From: Areca catechu
Taxonomy: Eukaryota; Streptophyta; Magnoliopsida; Arecales; Arecaceae
Reading direction: 5' to 3'
Assembly (NCBI GenBank): GCA_021397845.1
Contig: CM038043.1
Span: forward strand, 33,844,501 to 33,908,500
DNA: 64,000 bases
Below are positions 47,457 through 59,402 of this stretch, one piece after another (the stretch's first letter is position 1; each line of letters begins with the position of its first letter). A program made the translations under genes and the position numbers. Below the pieces are notes generated by a model, which ran no database searches, was not told the origin of the DNA, and was given only the letters and a program-made list of their open reading frames with translations.

Positions 47457-49450
47457 TGTCGCGCCCCAACCCTAAGACCTGGGCCAGAAGTGTGACAGAC
47501 GGTCGTATGTTCTGTTGTTCAACCTTCCCAGGGACATACCAGGCCTGTACCACCATTTCTCAAATAAAGAATAACCAGGCAATTAAACCATAAAAAGTAA
47601 ACCTAGGCAAGTAGATTCAAAATTCATAAAGCCACCATCACACATTTAACATAATCAAATTTCAGACAATAAAAAAAAATAATAGTGTCCACTAGATCCT
47701 AAGCCTCACTGATTGAATCCCTGCCCATGTGTTCCTCTGGTCCTAAAAAAAAATGCAAGGGAAAGGAATGAGTTTCCCCTAACTTAGTAAGTCATCATAT
47801 GTCACAAATATAATTTACCATGAATCTGAGTAACTCCATGCATGTGAGCAACATATATATAAGCCATTTCTCATTATTAACCTTCTTATTTATTTTTCTG
47901 ACCATCATACAAATTTTAGGATGGCCATCCATACACACTCACCTAGTCCCTCATACTATGGCCACGATCGGCCCGTGGCTCGCCCCAAAAGAGTCTAGAT
48001 CCTGTGTCACATACCGCATACTGGCGATGTGCCAGCGATAGCCCCATTGGAGGCCCAAAAGGAAACTAGCTCTGAGTTTCACACGAGAAACATGCTCCCA
48101 GCATGTGCTAAAATAAAGCAACCTAACTCCTGTGTCACATACCGCTCATCGGTCATGCTAGCGATAGCCCTGCTGGAGGCCCAAAAGGAGTCTAGTCCTC
48201 GTGTGATCATAATCGGACTAGAGAGTAGCTAAAATCAACTCAACCCATGACTCTTACATCTTAGTCTGTGTTTAAATTTCATAGCAGATCGAGATACATG
48301 TATGCAGTAAAAACATAAACTGTGGAATTCAATAATAAGTCAATAATCATGCATGGAAAAATTATATCGGTGAGTGATAACTTACAATTTCATCACTAAG
48401 CACTAAACCCGATTTTCCAGGGATGATGACGATCCTGTATCACAATTATTTTGTTTATAATTTGATATAATTAATTCCTATAAAAAGAAATTAAACATAA
48501 ATTAAATTCCTTGGGATATCCCCAGACAATTTCTTTCCTCCCTTCCTCCACCTTCCTTTTTCTTTTAATTATTATTTTTATTATTTTCCTAATGGTGCCT
48601 TTACTGGTCAGCCCATCCAAGGTATTAGGCCCAGCCCAATAGAGCATGGCTCAACCGAGCCCGACCCAACAAGGCTTGGCCTAGTCCAAGCCCGGCCCAA
48701 CAAGCCCGGCCCAACAAGGCCTGATTAAATCGAGCCCAGGCCAACTATCCCAGCCATAGTACCCGTCCTGACTTCACTTCACGAAGAACCAGGGAGGATC
48801 GATGGCGATCCTCCGTCCGACCACCAGAGCATTCGCCGGAGGAAAAGAAGGGTCTGGCAATCCCTACGGCGGCCGTCCGCCCATCAGTCCGATGAGCACA
48901 GAGCCAAAACCCACCCTTGTTAACAGAGACATCCCTCTCTGTTAACAGGCCATTCAATATCCCCCCCCAAGCAAGCGGAGGAACGGCGGCGATCCCTGTG
49001 ATCGACCGCCCAGAATGTTTGTCGAGAGGAGGAATCCGTGGCGACCTCCCATCGCCGGCCATTACCCATGGTTCCAACAGAATAATCGACCGGATTCTTC
49101 CTCCCCCCGCCAAACACCCCTACACCAAGCATTTCCCGAGGAAGAAGGACTTATCGGCGAGATTGGTTCCGATCGCAGCGACCACCGTGGAGAGCACTCC
49201 GGCGAGGCTGGGACACACGAAGGAGCCGTCGGTGTCCACCGATAGGGAGGTATTCCGGATCAACAGAGGCACCCGATGCCCTAAAAAACCTGAGAAAGAC
49301 CCTTATCCCCCCCACCTCTGGTGGCATCGACGGCTTCTTCGAAATTCCCGCCGAAAAATCCAAACTTCGGACCAGAATGAATTTGATCTGAAGTCGGCAA
49401 GGGCCACCGACTTCAGCCCAAATTCAGCCCAATCAGAACTGGGCCTTACA
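47457..49450 (-). repeat. E6 5' LTR (right)
   Basis: 1994 bp, nearly equal to 1997 bp in the partner, with many one-base indels. A GC-rich end at 48600-49430 matches 41780-42620. The 209-codon frame at 48917-49546 runs out of the LTR into E2 sequence and is a chance frame. Confidence 0.93.
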
Positions 49451-49455
49451 ATAGC

Positions 49456-49680
49456 AGGCCAGTATGTGAAGAAGACGATGCTTAGCCTAATTCCTTTGAT
49501 GGTGACTCGGGTGGATGACCAGATCTTGGCATCGGAGGGGCAGTAGCTTGTGGAAAGAGGCAGTGGTGGTAATTCAAAAGAGGAGAAGAGACATGGTGGA
49601 GACTGGTCGAAGAAGATCTGGACAGTGGTATCGATAGATGGCAACTGCAATAGGGATTAACAGTGGCTTGATGGAGAGCT
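49456..49680 (-). repeat. E2 5' LTR, piece 3 of 4
   Basis: It matches 5298-5528 of the left LTR and ends at GAGAGCT, the E7 target (TSD GCT). Confidence 0.9.
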
Positions 49681-49698
49681 CACTACAGCAAAACAGGG
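49681..49698 (+). repeat. E7 left terminal inverted repeat
   Basis: CACTACAGCAAAACAGGG. The right end reads CACTACAGTGAATCTGG on the minus strand. Beyond the first eight bases the match is only partial. Confidence 0.9.
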
Positions 49699-49714
49699 TT
49701 ATCCGACCCTTTTC

Positions 49715-50195
49715 TGCCGACGCTTCCCGAAGCGTCGGGAAGAACTAGAACCCGCCGACGTTTTTTGAAGCGTAGGCAAAACTGAAAGTCCGCCGACGCT
49801 TTTAAGCGTCGGCAATAACCCTGAGTTTTATCGACGCTTTAAGCGTCGCCGGACCATCCCGCTGAAATCTGGGATATTTGCCAACGCTTAAGAGTCGCCG
49901 GAGTCTGGGACCTTTCCCGACGCTTTTAAGCGTCGCCAGACTGGACATTTACCGACGCTTATAAGCGTCGCGGAGTCCAGGGAGCTTTGGCGACGCTTAT
50001 AAGCGTCGCTGGATCGTAAATTTACCGACGCTTTTAAGCGTCGCCGAAGTCCGTGACCTTTGCCGACGCTTTAAAGGGTCGCCAAAAATTCCAGGACATT
50101 TGCGACGCTTAAAGCGTCGCTATAGTTCCCTGCTTATTTAGCGACGCTTATAAGCGTCGCTAGAGTCAAGACCTTGGCGACGCTTAAAAGCGTCG
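49715..50195. repeat. E7 left subterminal repeats
   Basis: About 13 inverted-repeat units of the form CGACGCTT, short AT spacer, AAGCGTCG. Several are perfect palindromes such as CGACGCTTATAAGCGTCG, and units are spaced by about 20-25 bases. In CACTA elements such motifs are bound by the TNPA protein. The units here vary more than those at the right end. Confidence 0.9.
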
Positions 50196-50244
50196 CGGAC
50201 TCCAAGAAACCCAACCCCCAACCCTAATTTTCTTTTGCAGCCGC

Positions 50245-51018
50245 CACACCAACTCCCCCCCCCCCCCAACTCCTCCTCACCCTCCCTCCCGCCTCCTCCT
50301 TCTCCTCTCCTCTCCCCCCCCCCCCCCCCCCGCTCGGTCCACCGCCGACCCCCACCCCACCCCTCCTCCTCCTCCTCCCCCCCTCCCCCACCCTCCTCCT
50401 CCTCCTCCTCCCCCACCCCCCAGCCTCCTCCTCCTCCCCCCCCCCCACGCCACCGAACCCCCCCTCCTCCTCTCCTCCTCCTCCTCCCCCACCCCCCCGC
50501 CTCCTCCTCCTCCCCCCCCCCACGCCACCGAACCCCCCCCTCCTCCTCCTCCCCCCCCCTCCCTCCTCCTCCTCCCCCCCCCCTCCTCCCCCCCCCCCCC
50601 CCACCAAACACCCCCCGCCTCCTCCTCCCCCCCCCCCCTCCCCCTCCTCCTCCCCTCACCCCCCCCCTCCTCCCCCCCCCCCACCGAACACCCCCCCTCC
50701 TCCCCTCCCCCACCCCCCTCCTCCTCCTCCTCCCCCCCTCCTCCCCCCCCCCACCGAACACCCCCCCCCCCTCCCCCCACCCACGCCACCCCTCCCCCCC
50801 CCCACCGAACACCCCCCCCCCTCCTCCCCCCCCCCACCGAACACCCCCTCCTCCTCCCCCCCCTCCCCCCACCCACGCCACCGAACACCCCCCCCCCCCC
50901 AACTCCTCCTCCTCCCCCCCTCCTCCTCCCTCCGCTCGGTCCGCCGACGTAGCAGCCGTCCGTGATCTCCCGGTCGATCGAGCCGCTGCCGACCCCCCCC
51001 TCCTCCTCCTCCTCCGCT
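50245..51018. repeat. C-rich tract in E7
   Basis: About 770 bases almost purely C and T on the plus strand: CTC or TCC triplets and runs of C up to more than ten, with a recurring CCCCCCACCGAACACCCCCC-like unit. Every frame is open on both strands for hundreds of codons (Pro-rich one way, Gly/Glu/Arg-rich the other), which is a composition effect. It lies between the left subterminal repeats and the transposase gene. Confidence 0.85.
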
Positions 51019-52572
51019 CGGTAAATTTTTTTTTCTTTTCCATCAATTTAGTCAGAATATGTAAAAGTTCTTTTGTGAATTAGTTTGAGACATTGGAGAA
51101 ATTTATTCCCAAAAAATTATAAGTTTGCTCGTGGAATTTTAGTTGTTTCTTTAGGATCCCAGCTTATTGCATCAGATCCATACTTGTAGTTCATTTCTTG
51201 TTACATTTTATATTCGTGTTTTTGTTGCTAAGTCATTTTTCCACGTAAGAAAGTTGCTAATGACACCTTTTCATGTTAAAGGTTATGCAATAGCCTGTCT
51301 TTATCTCCTTGACCATTCAGAGAATTGTGGTGGATTACAGTTTTTATTAGTTATTTGTCTTTGACTTAAGCTCTCCTTGCTAGCCTAATCACTTTATAAG
51401 CTACATAATAATTACATTTGCACCAAAATGAGGACCTAACTATCTAAAGCTGCACTATGTGGTGTTCTGAGGATGAATATAAAACTATAGCTTCAATTCT
51501 GGCTGTTTCCAAAAGCAGATGAGAGAAATTTATTTTTGAAGTGCAAACTTGCTCCAACCCAACCTTGATTTCTTGAGTTGGCTGGGTCAACCTAAATTTT
51601 AAACATGTACTTACTGTGGCTAGATCTGGTTCAACAGAATCCAAAACCTAATTTGACAAATAACCGAAATCATGGATCCACACCAAGTTGTAATCTTGTT
51701 TCTGTCTCTTCAGTTTCTCATATGATTAATCTAAACTACATATCATCATCATAAAGAAGCATTTCATTTATCATAGATAACAAACATGAGGCAGTTTAGG
51801 TGCAATATTAATACTTCAGCATTACATTGCTCGAGCAAGCATATATTTGGTCCATACATAAATAAAACACGACACTCAGTCACACAATGATTCAATAACA
51901 TAGAGATAACAAGCTGTCACATGCCCCATTGGCTTATTATGGCTTTTGCCATATAACGTCACCTCAGTGATGATTACTTCGATATCGAAATCTACTGCAA
52001 CATTTTCGATAAGTTGTCCATGAATAACTCCATTTTATATATTTCAATACCATCTGTAGTTTTGTTACGATCAATTATGATTTTTTTATATATTTTTTTA
52101 AAAACTTGTATTGCATTGAAACATAGACCCGTCAATTGATTAAAGTACATATTTTACATGATCCGTACAATTATTTATTTTTGTATGGATGGCAGAAATA
52201 TGTACAGTGGTCAATTGAATGTCCAGATTGGACAGTTTGAGAATTGCAAATAATTTTATAGGTGCTTACAGTAATCAAACGGTACAGATAGAGTTCCAGA
52301 TATATTTCGGTTATCATTTCCTTTTAGTTCTCCTCAAACATATTATTTGTATGGGGAGAACTAAGGGGAAATGCTGCCGAAATTTTTCTGGAACTTCTAT
52401 GCGTATCTTTTGGTTACTGTAAATGACCTATATAATTAATGCAATCTTGAATGGGATAGGACCTCTTTACCTATTAGTTGGTGATAGGGTGCATTTTAAT
52501 AATACTGTAATTGATCTATTGAATAAACTTATTTAAATTTGTTCTGTTCTTATAAATATTTATTTATTTCAG
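51019..52572 (+). other. E7 region upstream of transposase, probably 5' untranslated with intron
   Basis: AT-rich, no conserved frame. A good acceptor (TATTTATTTCAG at 52561-52572) lies just before the transposase start, so part of this stretch is probably an intron in the 5' untranslated region. Confidence 0.5.
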
Positions 52573-52588
52573 TTAGCTTTTTCTTATA

Positions 52589-55500
52589 ATGGATAAGAGT
52601 TGGATAACTAAACCGAGGAATAGCAAAGAATATCTGGATGGAGTACAGAATTTCATTAAATTTGTATGGAGAGAAGTAGTATCAGTGGGAAGATTTTATG
52701 TCCATGCCGAAAATGTGTAAATTCCAGTTCTCTATATCCAAATATTGTTGAAGAACATTTGGTATGGAATGGTTTTTTAAGAGGTTATACTGAGTGGTTT
52801 TTTCATGGAGAGTCAAGGTTACAATCTACATGTAACCAAACCTCTAACATGGAACATATACCTGATTTTGGATCAAGTAACCAACAGAAAATCTTGCAAG
52901 AGATGATGATATCAGGGGTTTGCTGAGAGATGCTTTTGAATATGGTGCTCAACATCATGGAGATTACAATGGAGAACAAGTAGCAGCTGGGTTTTCTGAG
53001 GATCCTATATTTACTGAATCTATACATGATGAAGAGCCGATACTCCCAACTAATGTTGGAACAGATCGTTATCAGAAGCTGATAAGAGATGCAGATCAAG
53101 AATTATATGCCGTTGCAAGAACTTTTCAAAAATTTCTTTTCTTGTGCATTTGTTCCATATAAAATACTTGAATGGATGGTCTGGCAAGAGTTTTACTATG
53201 CTGCTCAAGTTGTTAAAGGATGCATTCCTGAAGGTACTAGTTTACCAACATCTTGTTATGAGGCCAAAAAACTAGTAAAGGAATTGGATCTTGGATACGA
53301 AAAGATTCATAGCTGTCCAAATGATTGTATATTATATCGGGGAGAACATGCCGATCAAGAGTCGTGCCATGTGTGTGGATGTTCACGATGGACGAAGCAA
53401 AAAGAAAATGAGAGTGAGGGATTAGATGAATTGGATGCAACATACATTAAACAAAAGCCGGCGAAGGTATTACGCTATTTTCCTCTTGTACCTAGATTGA
53501 AAAGGATCTATGCATCATCAAAGACAGCTTCGTCAATGAGATGGCATGATGAAAGCCGTACAAAAGATGGAATGCTGAGACACCCAGCAGATAGTTTAGC
53601 ATGGAAAGCATTTGATGAGAGACATCCTGATTTTGCATCTGATGCTCGTAATGTCAGGCTCGGTTTAGCCAGTGATGGGTTCAATCCATTTCGGACCTTA
53701 AGTTCTATCTATAGCACCTGGCCAGTTGTACTGATTCCTTATAATTTGCCACCATGGATATGCATGAAACAGTCTTCACTTATTTTATCAATGGTCATTC
53801 CAGGTGATAAGGGTCCAGGTAATGATATTGATATTTTCTACAACCTTTAATAGATGAATTGAAACAACTATGGGAGGGTATCAGTGCAATTGATGCTTCG
53901 AATGGCCAAACATTCAATCTACGGGCAGCTCTATTATGGACTGTTAACGATTTTCCTGCATATGCTAATTATCTGGCTGGAGCACTAAGGGACGAGTTGC
54001 ATGTCCTTCTTGTGGTGAATCAACCCATTCAATTTGGTTAAAACATGGAGGAAAGTTCTGTTATATGGACATCGTCGATGGTTGGAGGCAAATCATCCAT
54101 TTCGATTTCAGAAGGATTTATTTGATGGTACCATAGAGTTTGGATCTGCTCCAATTCTACCTTCTGGTTCTGATATTCGTAGACAAATGCTTGGTATCAG
54201 ACACAGTTATGGCAAGATGACAAAGTCCTCTAAAAAGCGAGGAAGAGATGATGTTGAGACTTCAGTACAAGAAGAAATATCGGAGGAAGTCAATACTTGC
54301 ACCTTAGATACGGCAGTGTTCGAGGATCCGGATATTTCTTTGAAGTTGAAATGATGATGATATAATCACAGCAACTACCCATCAGCATACTAAACAATTA
54401 TGGAAGAAAAGAAGCATATTCTTTGACTTACCTTATTGGGAGCATAATATACTCCGGCATAATCTTGATGTTATGCATATAGAAAAGAATGTCTGTGATA
54501 ATTTGATTGGAACAATATTAAATCTTGATGGAAAGACTAAAGATAACATGAAGGCGCGTCTTGATTTAAAAGAAATGGGCATCCGACATGAACTTCATCT
54601 ACAAGTGCTTGCAAATGATAGAACTTATATCCCTCATGCATGTTATACAATGTCTAGTCGAGAAAAGATCTCTTCCTGACAGTTTTAAAGAATATCAAAG
54701 TTCCTGATGGATATGCCTCAAATATTTCACGATGTGTGAATCTGAAAGAGCGCAAAATTTCAAATCTTAAAAGTCATGATGGACATATATTAATGCAAGA
54801 TATTCTTCCATTGGCTTAAGGTCGTCAATGCCAAAACAAGTTATTACGGTTGTTTTTCAGTTATCATCATTCTTCAAGGCATTATGTTCTAAGGTTCTTG
54901 ATCCTCAGGAGCTTGATCAGTTGCAGTCTCAAGTCGTACTTACATTATGTCAGATGGAAAAGATTTTTCCTCCTGGATTTTTTACGATTATGGTTCATCT
55001 ACTCATTCACCTAGCTTCGGAAGCTAAACTTGGTGGACCGGTACACTACAGATGGATGTACCCTATCGAGAGGTAATGCTGTAAAACTTAAATTTTATAA
55101 TTTATATAACTTTTTATTATTTAATATGATATAAATATCATACTTTTTGAAGGTATCTTGTACGTTTGAAGGATTATGTACGAAACAAAGCCCATCCTGA
55201 GGGCTCAATAGCAGAGGGATATATTGCTGAAGAGTGTTTAACATTTTGTTCAAGATATCTCGAAGGTGTTGAGACTGTATTCAATCAACCTCAACGTCAT
55301 GGTGATAATATGGAGAATACAGATATATACAAATTTGCATCATCCGGAAGATTTATAGGAAAAGCTGAAAGTATTGTTCTTGACCATAAATCCATGTCAC
55401 AAGCACACCGTTATGTATTGCTACATAGTGACATAATATCTGACTATCGCAGGTTAGTCTATCTACACATGGATAATACTAAATATTAGACACAGTCAAA

Positions 55501-56290
55501 CTTATATTTTATTGTCATGCAGTGAATTTTTATCTGTACAACGACAAGCCAATCATTCCACTCGTCCTAATCCAAGGATTGAACAAAGATGGTTGGTTGA
55601 GTTATTCCCTAATTGGCTTGCCAATCAGGTTAGTATATATAAGTCGTATAATAATTTTATATATTTTAAACATCGACTAAATGATCGATAATTGATATTA
55701 TATTTTTAGGTACCGGTACTGATGGAGAAAAATAGTTCAGCAGAATTAATTGCACTTGCCAGAGGTCCAAATTATATTGTGAACAAATATAATGGTTTTA
55801 TTATAAATGGCTTTAAATTTCATACCAAGGAGCGCGAGAAAACTTAGAAAAACTCAGAACAGTGGTGTTATGGTTGAAGCAGATGGAAAATCTTATTATG
55901 GTATACTTAAAGATATTTTGGAGTTGGATTATTATGGAAATTTTAAAGTTGTATTTTTTCGATGCGATTGGGTGGATATAAATACACCGAGGGGTTTGAA
56001 AAAGGACTCAAACGGATTCGTACTTGCCAATTTTTCAAGATTGATACATACGGTGTGTTTATTGAAGGATGATCCATTTATCTTTTCATCTCAAGCTAGA
56101 CAAGTTTTTATGTACAAGACTCGAAAGATAAAGAATGGCTACTATTATTAAGACAAAACCCAGAGACTTGTATGACATGGGAAAAAGGTGGAAGAAGAAG
56201 ATGATGATACTTACACTCAGTGTATGCCTTATAATATTGTACCGATGATCATATAAATGATACAACCATTTTGGTTAGGTTGGATTCCGA
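52589..56290 (+). pseudogene. E7 TNPD-like transposase
   Basis: It starts MDKSWITKPRNSKEYLDGVQ at 52589, the transposase-associated domain with KILCPCRKCVN in a shifted frame. The Transposase_21 core spans about 53100-54680: SCHVCGCSRW, LGLASDGFNPFRTLSS, PGNDIDIF, then FFDLPYWEH- and DVMHIEKNVCDNL-type motifs. The DUF4218-like part is at 54828-55072 (FPPGFFTIMVHLLIHLASEA). Introns with GT-AG edges lie at 55073-55152, 55453-55522 and 55629-55709. The DUF4216-like part is at 55800-56151 (SYYGILKDILELDYYG, VDINTPRGLKKD). At least five frameshifts before 54700 prevent a full protein. The product would cut and rejoin the element ends. Confidence 0.9.
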
Positions 56291-56450
56291 GGAAGGTACA
56301 ACTGGTTGATTATGACAAGTAAGTTTTGTAAGATGGTTTACATTTTTTGCATTGATGATTATGTTATCTTTTAAATTGCAATTCATTTCCGTTATAATTT
56401 GATTATAATGTTGACTGACTTGTTTTTAAATAATGCAGGTTAGGTACACC

Positions 56451-58322
56451 ATGCCTCGAAGGAAGCGATTAGCAGATGTACAGATACAGTTTTCCCAGAC
56501 CGAGGCTGGTACTTCTTCAGCACAACAGCCTGAGGACAATCGATCAGTTTCACATCGGTCTGATGGCAGTCCCTCTATTTCTGCACATCAGCCTCAGGAC
56601 GACATTATTCCCTCCGAGTCCGCACATCACGATCCTTCTATGGATCATCCTGATGACGAGCCTATCATCGATGATATACAGATACAGGGTACATAATTTA
56701 ATAATTCTATCTCATTTCAATTCATGCATATGCAATAGTTTTGATATACAATGTTCTGTATTTTTTTTTTGTAGATGGATCCGGGAGACTCAGGCGTAGG
56801 CGAGGACCCACATTAGTCCGTGATGTGTGGCAGTTACCTGAGGGTGAGAGGATAGTGATAGAGTGCAACAAGCTAGGGCAGCCTATTAAGAAAGCTGCTA
56901 GCTTGTTGACTAGCTTTCTGGGGACAGTAGCACGCCGTGGTCAGCTATGTCCCTGAATTATTCGAAGTGGAACGACATGCTTCCTGCATATAAAATAGAA
57001 ATGATACGAGTTGTGCAGGTAAAAAAATTAATATATTATTTTATATCTTAGGTTTTTAATAATTGAATTGCTTTTTTCATTTAATATTTATTTTATTGTT
57101 TAATTAAAATGTAGAGCAAGTTCGTTCTTCCTTCAGATTCATCTGATTTTGTGCTTAAGTCTCTCAATCACAAGTGGAAAGAATATAGGGCGAAGTTGAA
57201 GAGAGACTACAAGCTAGAGGGTAGGACAGAGGAGCAGGTTGTAGCTACCTGTCCTCCTGATGTTCACCCTCATTAGTGGATGGAGCTGGTGCACTATTGG
57301 TTCTCTGAGAGGGCACAGGTTGTGTAGCATCATCAAACACTTCGAAATTTATTAATTTTCACTTGTTATAATTATATTTATACAATATATAACATTGTTT
57401 TAATTTTATTTGCAGACGTATTCTGATATTGGTAGAGCTGCACGAGCTGCTCAGTCTGTTCCTCACACAGCGGGGTCCAAGAGTTATGCACGGCTCAGGC
57501 ATGAGTTTGTATGTTTCTCATCCCATAATACTAGTAGTATATTTTAGTTTTAACATAATGTATCATCATGTATCATGCATGTGTCATGTATAATGATACG
57601 GGGATATAAGATGTGTTATTTTGAGTTTTTTTGTAATATTTATTCTATATAGGCTGATCAGCAGGGGAGGGAGCCTGGTGAGGTGGAGTTTTATCGGATG
57701 ACTCACGTTCACCAGGATGGCAGTTTTGTCGGGACGAGTCCAGAGATATATATGTATTTTTTATTTATGTTATATTATGATTTATATTTTTATTTTTATT
57801 AAGTATTAATATATGTATTTTTTGTCAAATATAGAATAGGGCTACCTCTATGATATCCGAGCGTGCTGGCGAGGGTTCATCATCTACACAGAGCAGTCGC
57901 ATCGAGGCCGAGGTATTCTCGGAGTTGATGGGACCAGAGCATCCTGGACGAGTGAGGGGTTATGGGATTGGAGTTACCCCTACTGAGTTATCTGAGGTGC
58001 GTAGATATACTCGGGATACTAGAGAGAGTCATGATCAGTTACATGTTCGTCAGCTCCAGGAGGAGATAGCAGAGCTCCGACAGACACGTGATGCAGACAG
58101 AGCAGAGATGCAGACCATTAGGTCTCAGCTAGAGCATGTTACATCTGTGCTGCATATGTTCATGTCATCTCAGGTAAGTAATTATTTATTAATTTTGTAT
58201 ATATCTAATAATTGAGATATATATAAATATATGTATTATAATTCCTGATGTATATATTGCAGGTTCCTGGTGCATCTGCGAGCCGCAGACCTGACGACGA
58301 CCAGCCTCCCACGGATCAGTGA
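56451..58322 (+). CDS. E7 TNPA-like gene (Ptta/En/Spm plant transposase family), seven exons
   Basis: From ATG 56451 (MPRRKRLADVQIQFSQTEAG) the exons with GT-AG edges are 56451-56688, 56775-57018, 57115-57318, 57416-57508, 57653-57753, 57835-58173 and 58263-58322 (TGA). The family domain spans exons 2-5: RRRRGPTLVRDVWQLP, GERIVIECNKLGQPI, SSDFVLKSLNHKWKEYR, MELVHYWFSERAQ. Exon 6 encodes a coiled coil (QLQEEIAELRQTRDADRAEM). Two faults are visible: a one-base shift at about 56946-56954, and a TAG at 57274-57276 where a codon such as CAG is expected before the conserved WMEL. The protein would bind the subterminal repeats. The function is inferred from the family. Confidence 0.85.
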
Positions 58323-58574
58323 TGTTAGATGGTTTTTTATTATTTATGTATGTCTTTTTGTTTATTTGAACTTGGATTGATATGTTTATATATTATATAT
58401 AACTTTTATATTTGGGTTGTATTTGTGTTTGTGTATGTTGGATGTGATATGTGATACAAGTTTGAATATTTTCATTTATTTGTGTATGTTGGATGTGAGA
58501 CAGGTTTCAATGTTTCTTTTTCGTAATGTATACAGGTTATGGGTTTGTATATCCTGTTTATTTTTTTTTTTAAG
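58323..58574 (+). other. E7 3' flank of TNPA-like gene
   Basis: AT-rich and GT-rich sequence with repeated TTTGTGTATGTTGGATGTGA (about 58429 and 58480), probably the 3' untranslated region. No separate gene. Confidence 0.5.
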
Positions 58575-59385
58575 AAAAAATTTACCGACGCTTTAAAGCG
58601 TCGCTAATTTTGAATCCGGCGATGCTTTAAAGCATCGCTAAAACTAGTACTGGCGACGTTTTAAAGCGTCGCTAGGCTTGGTGTCTAGCGACGCTTTAAA
58701 GCGCCGCTAACTCGCGACGCTTTAAAGCGTCGCTAGACACCAAGCCTAGCGACGCTTTAAAGCGTCGCTAACTGGCGACGCTTTAAAGCGTCGCTAGACA
58801 CCAAGCCTAGCGACGCTTTAAAGCGTCGCTAACTGGTGACGCTTTAAAGCGTCTCTAGGCTGTGTCTAGCGACGCTTTAAAGCGTCGCTAACTGGCGACG
58901 CTTTAAAGCGTCGCTAACTGGCGACGCTTTAAAGCGTCGCTAGGGTTCAGTTCTAGCGACGCTTTAAAGCGTCGCTAGGGTTCAATTCTAGCGACGCTTT
59001 AAAGCGTCGCTAAAACTGGCACTGGCGACGCTTTAAAGCGTCGCTAGGTCGAGTTCTAGCGACGCTTTAAAGCGTCGCTAGAATAAACCCTAGCGACGCT
59101 TGGGAAAAGCGTCGCTAGAACTGAACCTGGCGACGCTTTAAAGCGTCGCTAATCTGCGACGCTTTAAAGCGTCGCTAGGGTTTAGTATAGCGACGCTTTA
59201 AAGCGTCGCTAAAAGCCGACGCTTTAAAGCGTCGCTAGAATTGCGACGCTTTTCCCAAGCGTCGGTAAGTTGCGTCCCAACGCTTGCATAGGCGACGCTT
59301 TAACAATGCTTTACAAAACGTCGGGAGATTATTTAGCGACGTTTATAAGCGTCGGTAAAAGTCAAAAAAAGCGTCGGTAAATCCA
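58575..59385. repeat. E7 right subterminal repeats
   Basis: About 22 units, most with the perfect palindrome GCGACGCTTTAAAGCGTCGC, followed by CTAG- or CTAACTGG-type spacers of 5-20 bases. Larger inverted copies are nested in it (TAGACACCAAGCCTAGCG against CTAGGCTTGGTGTCTAGC, about 58670-58810). It is more uniform and longer than the left array. Confidence 0.92.
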
Positions 59386-59389
59386 GATT

Positions 59390-59399
59390 CACTGTAGTG
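59390..59399 (-). repeat. E7 right terminal inverted repeat
   Basis: CACTGTAGTG on the plus strand, followed by TSD GCT at 59400-59402. Confidence 0.9.
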
Positions 59400-59402
59400 G
59401 CT

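Larger units (their letters stand above)
40639..49450 (-). mobile_element. E6: Tekay/Del-like chromovirus
   Basis: LTRs 40639-42635 (1997 bp) and 47457-49450 (1994 bp) start TGTCGCGCCCCAACC and end TCACA or TTACA. The TSD is AGAGC (40634-40638) against ATAGC (49451-49455). It is minus-strand with an initiator-Met primer site (47438-47450), gag, protease, RT, RNase H, integrase and chromodomain. The palindromic motif AAATTTCGAGGGCGAAATTT upstream of the polypurine tract and the TGTCGCG/TGTAACA-type LTR start fit the Tekay group. All pol domains are present but interrupted by stops. Confidence 0.93.
49681..59399 (+). mobile_element. E7: CACTA (En/Spm) DNA transposon
   Basis: 9719 bp, beginning CACTACAGCAAAACAGGG and ending CACTGTAGTG, so the ends form an inverted CACTACAG repeat. 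A perfect three-base TSD GCT (49678-49680 and 59400-59402) is as expected for the superfamily. Arrays of palindromic subterminal repeats flank the coding part at both ends. Two genes are present, a TNPD-like transposase and a TNPA-like protein, both on the plus strand. The transposase has frameshifts, but the other gene is nearly whole. Confidence 0.96.

Noticed and set aside
50138..51083. Long open frames on both strands (302, 282, 203 and 127 codons)
   Set aside because: They come from the C/T-only tract, where stops cannot occur. The translations are runs of Pro, Gly, Glu and Arg with no domain, and every frame is open.
53237..53443. Minus-strand frame within E7
   Set aside because: It lies antisense to a conserved part of the transposase and has no recognisable content.
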